Assembly: GCA_011372105.1 (NCBI GenBank)
Contig: DRTT01000090.1
Location: 1-20,226 of the forward strand
From: Candidatus Aerophobota bacterium
Lineage (GTDB): Bacteria; Aerophobota; Aerophobia; Aerophobales; B3-G15
DNA length: 20,226 nucleotides
Direction: 5' to 3'
A model generated the notes under the pieces. The model saw nothing but the letters and a program-made list of their open reading frames with translations, searched no databases and was not told where the DNA came from. Positions within the stretch are counted from its first letter, which is position 1; each line of letters opens with the position of its first letter. A program made the position numbers and the translations under genes. Shown here one piece after another: positions 15,134-20,226 of this stretch.

Positions 15134-15585
15134 TACTTTCCTTCCTCCTTTTTCTTAAGTTGCATAACCTTATTTTCAGGGTGAGGAATTCTTGTAAGAG
15201 GCGAGCCTTTTATCTTGAGAATGACAATTTCGCAAAGGTAAAGACTCCTGCACCCTGGTTCAAGATGACCTGCCTTTGTTTCTCTGTGAATGTAATCATA
15301 AAATGTAAAATGCATATGAGGCTTATAATCGGCAATCACGCCGTGAATACCGGCAACTTCAATTGGTCCGTAAACCTCCACAAATTGGTCATCGTGAGGT
15401 GGAAAATCTGTATGAGTTATGCTGTGCATTCTTGCTTTATCCACAGTCCCTATTCCAGAAACTATCACACCTGTTTGAATATCTTCTTTTCTCGCAACCT
15501 CCTCAATGCACTTGTGAATATCATCTCCATAGTCAAGCCGGAGAAAAATAATATCCTCAATTTGACCACCTTTAAACCACTCCAT
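15133..15585 (-). CDS. PCC-domain (DUF296) protein
   Basis: A 150-residue single-domain protein of the plants-and-prokaryotes-conserved (PCC/DUF296) family, which in plants accompanies AT-hook DNA-binding motifs and in bacteria stands alone as a trimer of unknown function. Visible features are GVIVSGIGTVDKARMHSI (about 39-56), the His pair HMH (90-92) in YKPHMHFTF, and GHLEPGCRSLYLCEIVI (106-122); the histidines probably bind a metal. No AT-hook is present, so DNA binding should not be assumed. ATG at 15585 has GGAGG seven bases upstream. It is an isolated gene, flanked on both sides by apparent gene remnants. Confidence 0.82.
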   Translation of the reverse strand: MEWFKGGQIEDIIFLRLDYGDDIHKCIEEVARKEDIQTGVIVSGIGTVDKARMHSITHTDFPPHDDQFVEVYGPIEVAGIHGVIADYKPHMHFTFYDYIHRETKAGHLEPGCRSLYLCEIVILKIKGSPLTRIPHPENKVMQLKKKEEGK

Positions 15586-15630
15586 ACCTTTCCCTCCTTC
15601 TTTTTAATTTGCTAAATTTTAAGACATTTC

Positions 15631-15782
15631 CTGAAAGATGTCAAACTGCCATCTGCAGGTAAAGTTACAGGACTAAGAGTCCATGAAATCCACGATGATT
15701 TATCTTCAAGATGGAATTTGCCGACACCCCGGGGAGAAGATACTTATCTGGCAGGGAGAAGATAATTGTAGATTATGAACCA
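15631..15782 (+). pseudogene. Possible RCK_C/TrkA_C-domain remnant with frameshift
   Basis: The plus strand reads LKDVKLPSAGKVTGLRVHE, then further on TPRGEDTYLAG, after which a stop appears in two codons. Dropping to the next frame at about 15756 continues EKIIVDYEP. Joined, PRGEDTYLAGEKIIV resembles the RCK_C (TrkA_C) consensus of the type PRGDTVLEAGDRLIV. This suggests a decayed potassium-transport or channel regulatory domain with a one-base deletion. No start codon, Shine-Dalgarno or upstream portion is left. Assigned by eye, so moderate to low confidence. Confidence 0.35.
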
Positions 15783-15785
15783 CAC

Positions 15786-16988
15786 TTATCGAAAAGGACC
15801 AATTGCTCTTTCCAGTTGCCCATGAAGATAAGCTATGGCTGTTCCATAGTTTGTTATAGGGATACCCTGTCTCTTAGCCTCATATATTCTGCTCAGCATC
15901 TCTTTGCGGTTTAATGTACAGGCACCACAATGGATGATAAGTTTATATTGTCTGACATCCTCCGGGAAGTCATGTCCTGTATAAACATCAAAATTTATCT
16001 TTCCTTTTATTTTCTGGTTAATCCATCTTGGAATTTTTACCCTTCCAATATCATCACCTATCGGATGATGAGTGCATGCTTCACAAATCAGGATTTTGTC
16101 GCCTTCTTTCAGCTCATCAATTTTTTTAGCCCCTTTTACAAGCTCATCTAAATCTCCTTTAAAGCGCGCAAAAAGAATGGAAAAACTGGTTAGAGGAATA
16201 TCAGGAGGAACAATATCAAAAACTTGTTTAAACGCCTGAGAATCAGTAATTATAAGTTTTGGTTTTTTATTTAAACTATCCAGTGCTTCCTGCAGGTTTT
16301 TCTCATTAGCTATTAAGCAAAAAGCTTTCTTGTCCAAAATATCTCTTATAACCTGCTGCTGAGGCAAAATCAATCTTCCCTTTGGAGCTTCTTTATCTGT
16401 AGGTATAACCAGTACAACCAGATCTTCAGACGTGACAATATCTCCAAGAATTGACTTTTGAACAATCCAGTCCTCAGGCAATAATTTTATAATCTCTCTT
16501 TTAACTTTTGCCGTGGTATCCCAGCTACCCTGCAGGGAACAGCAAGTTTCCACATAAGGAATTTTCCTTTTTTCTAATTTCTCTTTTACCCTCCCATCAG
16601 GAAAAATATCTATCTTATTTAGTACAGCCAGGATGGGGGTATTTCTTTTTCTGGCTTCTTCTAAAATAATCTCTTCATATTCCCCCCATCTATTTGCTTC
16701 TGTAACCAGAAGAATTACATCGGCCCGCTCAAAAACCTTGTAACTCTTTCTCGCCCTCAATTCTCCTAATGCACCCACATCATCTAATCCAGCAGTATCA
16801 ATGAACAAAACCGGACCTATAGGCAAAAGTTCCATTGGTTTTTCTACAGGATCAGTGGTCGTGCCAGGTTTATCCGAGACAATAGAAACATCTTGCTGGG
16901 TTAACACATTCAACAAAGATGACTTTCCCACATTTCTTCTACCAAAGATAGCTATATGCAGACGAAACCCCTTTGGCGTCCTGTACAT
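15786..16988 (-). CDS. hydF: [FeFe]-hydrogenase H-cluster maturation GTPase HydF
   Basis: A 400-residue cytoplasmic scaffold on which the 2Fe subcluster of the H-cluster is assembled before transfer to the hydrogenase. The N-terminal GTPase domain has the P-loop GRRNVGKSS (16-24), switch PGTTTD (41-46), DTAGLDD (64-70) and NKID (124-127). After a dimerisation middle part, the C-terminal cluster-binding domain has ICEACTHHPIGDD (Cys302, Cys305, His307/His308) and HCGACTLNR (Cys354, Cys357), matching the CxHx(46-53)CxxC pattern. Length is normal. The ATG at 16988 is fixed by the conserved TPKGFRLHIAIFGRRNVGKS N-terminus and lies inside the end of hydE (37-base overlap), with GAGAGGAG upstream. 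Last gene of the hydG-orf-hydE-hydF unit; no hydrogenase structural gene is in the window. Confidence 0.95.
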   Translation of the reverse strand: MYRTPKGFRLHIAIFGRRNVGKSSLLNVLTQQDVSIVSDKPGTTTDPVEKPMELLPIGPVLFIDTAGLDDVGALGELRARKSYKVFERADVILLVTEANRWGEYEEIILEEARKRNTPILAVLNKIDIFPDGRVKEKLEKRKIPYVETCCSLQGSWDTTAKVKREIIKLLPEDWIVQKSILGDIVTSEDLVVLVIPTDKEAPKGRLILPQQQVIRDILDKKAFCLIANEKNLQEALDSLNKKPKLIITDSQAFKQVFDIVPPDIPLTSFSILFARFKGDLDELVKGAKKIDELKEGDKILICEACTHHPIGDDIGRVKIPRWINQKIKGKINFDVYTGHDFPEDVRQYKLIIHCGACTLNRKEMLSRIYEAKRQGIPITNYGTAIAYLHGQLERAIGPFR

Positions 16989-17956
16989 TTTAACGAATCT
17001 CCTCTCTTTTTAGAGATTTTCCTTCCTGCTTTTAAAATAGTATCCTCGGCTTTTTTTAAAGTTACTTTCGCTTTATTATCGTAAATAAGATATCTTTCTG
17101 TGTGGTTGACAGGAGTAAAATCTGGCATGATAACATTTGCACCTACTTTCAAACCCATCAACAAGCCATTTTCGGGGTCTGAAGTGGCAAGAGCAGTTGT
17201 GGCGGGAAGATGTGTATCTTGAGTTATTATTCTGGCCAAAGCTAAAACTCGCAGTGTTAAGGTAAGTCTACCACCTGGGAAATTACCCAAAGGGGTATCT
17301 TTTTGAGGAATAAAAGGTCCAATTCCTGCCATATCAACATCTAAATCCTTTAAAAAAAGGAGGTCATCTGCTAAGTCTTCAATGGTCTGGCCAGGAAGCC
17401 CAACTATATTTCCAGCACCAATCTGGTAACCCATCTTCTTAAGCACATTGAGCAGTCTTACTCTCCTTTTCAAACTCTGTCCAGGATGAAGTTTTCCATA
17501 AAGTTTCGGATTTGCTGTTTCATGTTTCAGCAAATATCTGTCAGCCCCGGCTTCTTTCCATGCTTTATAGTCCTCAACAGGTCTTTCTCCAACAGATAAT
17601 GTAACAGCAACATCTCCCATCTGCTTAATCTTATGAATAATCCAGGAAATCATATCCCTTGTATAATAAAAATCATCTCCACTCTGAAGAACAATGGTGC
17701 TTACCCCTGAATTTACAATTTCTCTTGCAGCATTGACTATCTCCTCAGGTGTCATTCTATAACGTTTTATTTTTCTGTTATCTCTCCGCAATCCGCAGTA
17801 AAGGCAATTTCTATAGCAGTGGTTGGAAAAATTTATTATACCCCTTATATAGACTTCATCCCCGCAGAATATTTTTCTTACCTCATCTGCTTTTTGGAAT
17901 AACTCTTTTTCTGCGTCTGGACTTTTCAGGTAGAACAAAATCTCTTTTTTATTCAT
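16952..17956 (-). CDS. hydE: [FeFe]-hydrogenase H-cluster radical SAM maturase HydE
   Basis: A 334-residue radical SAM enzyme involved in making the dithiomethylamine-bearing diiron precursor of the H-cluster from the HydG product. The radical SAM cluster motif CX3CX2C is Cys47-Cys51-Cys54 in NHCYRNCLYCGLRRDN. Further conserved parts include IVLQSGDDFYYT, YLLKHETANPKLY, GNIVGLPGQT and GIGPFIPQKDTPL, close to textbook HydE. The optional second-cluster cysteines near the C-terminus of some HydE proteins are absent, which is common. ATG at 17956 overlaps the stop of the small upstream gene by eight bases. The last ~12 residues (KCTGRQRGFVCI) are read from the hydF start region and look like a tail extension rather than family sequence. 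Confidence 0.95.
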   Translation of the reverse strand: MNKKEILFYLKSPDAEKELFQKADEVRKIFCGDEVYIRGIINFSNHCYRNCLYCGLRRDNRKIKRYRMTPEEIVNAAREIVNSGVSTIVLQSGDDFYYTRDMISWIIHKIKQMGDVAVTLSVGERPVEDYKAWKEAGADRYLLKHETANPKLYGKLHPGQSLKRRVRLLNVLKKMGYQIGAGNIVGLPGQTIEDLADDLLFLKDLDVDMAGIGPFIPQKDTPLGNFPGGRLTLTLRVLALARIITQDTHLPATTALATSDPENGLLMGLKVGANVIMPDFTPVNHTERYLIYDNKAKVTLKKAEDTILKAGRKISKKRGDSLKCTGRQRGFVCI

Positions 17957-18239
17957 CTTCTTTTAACATCCTCTGCAATAACGAAAAAAGATTGTTCCTT
18001 TCTCTCTCCGGTATTTCTTCCCATCGATCTGTTATTAAGCCAAATCTTTCGTTTACCTTGATGCGCTCGGTTAATGGTAAAATGAAAATATCCTCTTTTT
18101 CTCCCGCAATGTATGACCACCTCTTTCCCAGTATCTCTGCAAAGCGTATGTGTATACCATATTTTTTCTTCACAAAAGCCGCAACTTGATTTAGCTTCTC
18201 TATCAATTTATCCTCAGAAATAGAGGTCTCTTTCTCCAT
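17949..18239 (-). CDS. Small uncharacterised protein between hydG and hydE
   Basis: A 96-residue, highly charged, soluble protein with no signal peptide, membrane segment or cysteine. I do not recognise a family. The N-terminal half (KLIEKLNQVAAFVKKKYGIH) is probably helical, the middle (FAEILGKRWSYIAGEKEDIF) likely forms strands, and the end (RERNNLFSLLQRMLKEDE) is helical again. It is translated: it overlaps hydG by 26 bases and hydE by 8 (ATGAATAA), and keeps its frame between them. There is little Shine-Dalgarno signal, so it probably depends on coupling to hydG. Its place inside the maturase operon suggests a role tied to H-cluster assembly or its control; this is guilt by association only. 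It does not look like the small ACT-type hydrogenase regulator TM1266. Confidence 0.7.
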   Translation of the reverse strand: MEKETSISEDKLIEKLNQVAAFVKKKYGIHIRFAEILGKRWSYIAGEKEDIFILPLTERIKVNERFGLITDRWEEIPERERNNLFSLLQRMLKEDE

Positions 18240-19713
18240 TTTTAATTCTTTCGTAGTATTGCATAAATTTAGGGTAAAAAGAAGGTTTCTGTTGCTTGAT
18301 TTCTTCTATTTCCTTTTCTATAAGCTGTTCCCCTACCCTTCTGGTTTTCTCACTTGCAAAATCATCAAGCCATTCTCTAAAAGTTAAGACAGCATTTACT
18401 TTACAGAACCATCTCTCCTTGCCCTGTTTTAATAAATTCATAATACACCTACCTGTTCTTCCACACCTGTACCCAGCGGTACAAAAGGAGGTGATGTAGC
18501 CATTCTCAGCAAGTTCTCTTATCACCTCATCAAGGCTTCTTGTATCTCCCAGTAGAAATTGTTGTTTTTCTGCTTTCTGTCCCTCATCTCTCTGATCGTA
18601 AGCACCGATACCGATCTTTGTAGAAGCATCTGTCTGGGTCACTCCCAGAGGTATAACCTCTCTTCTAATGTGTGCCGGTTCTCTCGCAGTAAGAATCATA
18701 CCACTATAAGGAACAGAGAGCCTGATTACAGCAATTAATTTCTTGAAGTCTTCGTCTGAGACCTTGTATTTTGCTTTTTGAACAAAAGGTGTATTTACTG
18801 CCGGTTGCAGCCGTGGGAAGGAAATTGTATGTGGGCCTATTCCAAAATGTTCCTCCAAATCCCTCGCATGATACAAAAGTCCCATCACCTCAAATCTCCA
18901 ATCATAGAGACCAAACAAAGCACCAATTGCAACATCATCTACACCTGCCTCCAGGGCTCTGTGAAGAGAATAAAGTCTCCACTGATAATTTGATTTTATT
19001 GTTCCTTCTGGATGAAGTTTTTTATAAGTGTCATGATGGTAGGTCTCCTGAAATACCTGATATGTTCCGATGCCAATCTCTTTTAACATTTTGAGTTCTT
19101 CTATGGACATAGGAGCTGCATTAACATTAACTCTTCGTATCTCCCCATGTCCTCTTTTTGTCTTCACCTTAACGCTATATATTGTTTTTATAGTATCTGC
19201 TATATAGTTCACATCAGAAAGTGGGTGCTCTCCATACACGACAATAAGGCGTTTATGCCCGATTTTACCTGCAAGAACTTCCACTTCTCTTCTCACCTCT
19301 TCAAGGCTTAACCTTCTCCTTTTTTCTGCTCTATTGTCCCTTCTAAAAGCACAATACACACAATTGTTCACACAGAAGTTACTGCAGTACAAGGGAGCAA
19401 AGGTTACAATCCGATTATCGTAGACCTTTTTCTTCACCTCTCCAGCTACTGCAAATATCTCCTCCCACAGACTTTTATCTTTCACATTTAACAAAGTAGC
19501 TGTTTCATCAGGATCCAGTGTTTCCAAGGAGAGAGATTTATCAAGAATAGCTCGGACCTCTTGTGGTGAAGGATTTCTTTTTGACTTTAACTTCTCCCAT
19601 ATAAGCTCATCATTTATAAAATCCCTTTCTTTTTTCATGTATCTTTTATATTCTTCCTCTTTAATCCTACTTCTTATCCATTTACGGGCACTTATAGTAG
19701 TAATGGAAGTCAT
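18214..19713 (-). CDS. hydG: [FeFe]-hydrogenase H-cluster radical SAM maturase HydG, variant C-terminal cluster motif
   Basis: A 499-residue radical SAM tyrosine lyase that splits tyrosine to p-cresol and dehydroglycine, giving the CO and CN ligands of the H-cluster. The radical SAM motif is Cys114-Cys118-Cys121 (FCVNNCVYCAF). Other HydG hallmarks are VYGEHPLSDVNYI, VFQETYHHDTYKKLHP (with the His near residue 227), GPHTISFPRL and TQTDASTKIG. The C-terminal auxiliary cluster normally uses CX2CX22C; here it reads Cys411-TA-Gly414, with Cys437 in the right place, so the middle Cys is Gly (GGG at 18474-18472), while Cys417 and Cys423 are nearby extras. The ATG at 19713 has GGAGG five bases upstream and is preferred over the adjacent TTG at 19716. 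First gene of the maturase operon. Confidence 0.93.
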   Translation of the reverse strand: MTSITTISARKWIRSRIKEEEYKRYMKKERDFINDELIWEKLKSKRNPSPQEVRAILDKSLSLETLDPDETATLLNVKDKSLWEEIFAVAGEVKKKVYDNRIVTFAPLYCSNFCVNNCVYCAFRRDNRAEKRRRLSLEEVRREVEVLAGKIGHKRLIVVYGEHPLSDVNYIADTIKTIYSVKVKTKRGHGEIRRVNVNAAPMSIEELKMLKEIGIGTYQVFQETYHHDTYKKLHPEGTIKSNYQWRLYSLHRALEAGVDDVAIGALFGLYDWRFEVMGLLYHARDLEEHFGIGPHTISFPRLQPAVNTPFVQKAKYKVSDEDFKKLIAVIRLSVPYSGMILTAREPAHIRREVIPLGVTQTDASTKIGIGAYDQRDEGQKAEKQQFLLGDTRSLDEVIRELAENGYITSFCTAGYRCGRTGRCIMNLLKQGKERWFCKVNAVLTFREWLDDFASEKTRRVGEQLIEKEIEEIKQQKPSFYPKFMQYYERIKNGERDLYF

Positions 19714-19860
19714 CAAAACCTCCTCATTTCTATAGCTTAAATTTACGAACTTGCCCTGTGACGATACTTTTTACAAAGTGATCTGCTGGTAAATACTAAA
19801 TATAAGCTCATATTTGAGAGATTATTCACAAACTAATGAAATTATTTTTTATTTAAATTT

Positions 19861-19888
19861 ATTATATTGTCAAGAAGTTAATTGCTAA
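19861..19888 (-). promoter_or_regulatory. Candidate promoter of the hydG operon
   Basis: On the minus strand TTAGCA (19888-19883, four of six) is followed after 16 bases by a perfect TATAAT (19866-19861). The start would be near 19855, leaving a leader of about 140 bases before the hydG ATG. A TTGACA lies between the two boxes (19873-19868) without a fitting -10 of its own. Confidence 0.4.
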
Positions 19889-20099
19889 TTGTTAGATTTT
19901 TCACATATATAAATTTAACAAAAAATTCTCCCCTGTCAAGCTTCACACATTTTGGTTAAATCAGTAAAAGCAAAATTTCGCTTCAATAGCCTTTTTTTTA
20001 AAACACTATCCTACCTTAACAACCTTTAGCTTTTTAAGACTCTCAGGTTAAAATCAGCCTAAGGAAAGATTCTGAAAACATGAGTTTCAACCCTTACAC

Positions 20100-20130
20100 T
20101 TGACAAGGTCATTTTTGATGATAATATTAT
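20100..20130 (+). promoter_or_regulatory. Candidate rightward promoter
   Basis: A perfect TTGACA at 20100-20105 is followed by overlapping -10-like sequences: TAATAT at 20122-20127 (16-base spacing, four of six) or TATTAT at 20125-20130 (19-base spacing, five of six). It points out of the window to the right. Confidence 0.4.
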
Positions 20131-20146
20131 AGTGAAAAAAGTCACA
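20131..20146. promoter_or_regulatory. CRP/FNR- or Rex-like operator
   Basis: AGTGA, six bases, then TCACA is nine of ten to the CRP-type TGTGA-N6-TCACA; the Rex pattern TTGTGA-N6-TCACAA is matched at eleven of twelve. It lies immediately downstream of the -10 of the rightward promoter, a position suited to repression. One site of this length can occur by chance in AT-rich DNA. Confidence 0.35.
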
Positions 20147-20158
20147 AAGTTATAGGTC

Positions 20159-20201
20159 TTACAATAATTTTCTTTTATATAAAAGAAAAATTTACAATAA
20201 T
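20159..20201. repeat. 22-bp palindrome flanked by 10-bp direct repeats
   Basis: A perfect palindrome with half-site TTTTCTTTTAT spans 20168-20189. TTACAATAAT occurs just before it (20159-20168) and just after it (20192-20201) in the same orientation. It lies in the leader of the putative rightward transcript. Confidence 0.5.
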
Positions 20202-20226
20202 CAAACATTTTTGGGTTGTAACTAAA

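Larger units (their letters stand above)
19717..20226. other. AT-rich non-coding region right of hydG
   Basis: This 510-base stretch has no reading frame with a credible start, length or family. It holds the probable hydG promoter (19861-19888, minus), a rightward promoter with operator (20100-20146) and a palindrome flanked by direct repeats (20159-20201). Short homopolymer runs and AT-rich tracts dominate. A gene read rightward presumably starts beyond the window. Confidence 0.6.

Noticed and set aside
15732..15764. Direct repeat GGGAGAAGATA (15732-15742 and 15754-15764)
   Set aside because: It lies inside the suspected RCK_C remnant and is short and low-complexity; no regulatory meaning can be supported, though slippage there might relate to the one-base deletion.
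1..20226. CRISPR arrays, tRNA or rRNA genes, transposase genes and phage genes
   Set aside because: I looked for regularly spaced repeats, tRNA T-arm and CCA-type ends, and transposase or phage motifs and saw none; the hyd, liv and tRNA-modification genes account for nearly all the sequence.

Overview
The window reads as one AT-rich, tightly packed stretch of bacterial chromosome with no rRNA, tRNA, insertion sequence or CRISPR array that I can see. The gene content points to an anaerobic, probably thermophilic, amino-acid- or aromatic-using bacterium with an outer membrane. It has a ferredoxin-dependent indolepyruvate oxidoreductase, the three [FeFe]-hydrogenase maturases, a THEP1-type NTPase, the tRNA thermostabilising set TrmI/TtuA/TtuB-like, and an exported CsgG-like protein. 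I cannot name the lineage from sequence alone.

Left part (1-7076, minus strand): a single operon read right to left, livK - paaK-like ligase - livH - livM - livG - livF - iorA, with iorA running off the left edge. It joins a complete branched-chain/aromatic-type ABC importer to two routes to arylacetyl-CoA: oxidative decarboxylation of arylpyruvates, and ATP-dependent CoA ligation of arylacetates. Its upstream region (7077-7433) holds a strong folded leader and a perfect 30-bp palindrome. A divergent 2-hydroxyacid dehydrogenase gene follows on the plus strand.

Middle (8430-12996): an exported protein whose CsgG domain appears circularly permuted (second half first, first half last), with an added C-terminal LamG/DUF1080-like domain, reads left. 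A divergent plus-strand operon of AlaC-like aminotransferase, THEP1 NTPase and MFS transporter reads right. The two promoters seem to share one -35 element.

Next (13001-15038): trmI (minus) lies head to head with a ThiS/TtuB-like sulfur carrier and a TtuA-like tRNA thiolase (plus). In Thermus these make m1A58 and s2T54 in the tRNA T-loop. A PCC/DUF296-domain gene follows (15133-15585, minus), flanked on each side by what look like gene remnants: a CutA C-terminus and an RCK_C/TrkA_C domain.

Right part (15786-19713, minus strand): hydG - small unknown gene - hydE - hydF, overlapping end to start, which build the [FeFe]-hydrogenase H-cluster. HydG has Gly in place of the middle Cys of its C-terminal auxiliary cluster motif. 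The last ~510 bases are non-coding and AT-rich. They hold a probable hydG promoter, a rightward promoter with a CRP/FNR/Rex-like operator, and a 22-bp palindrome between direct repeats.
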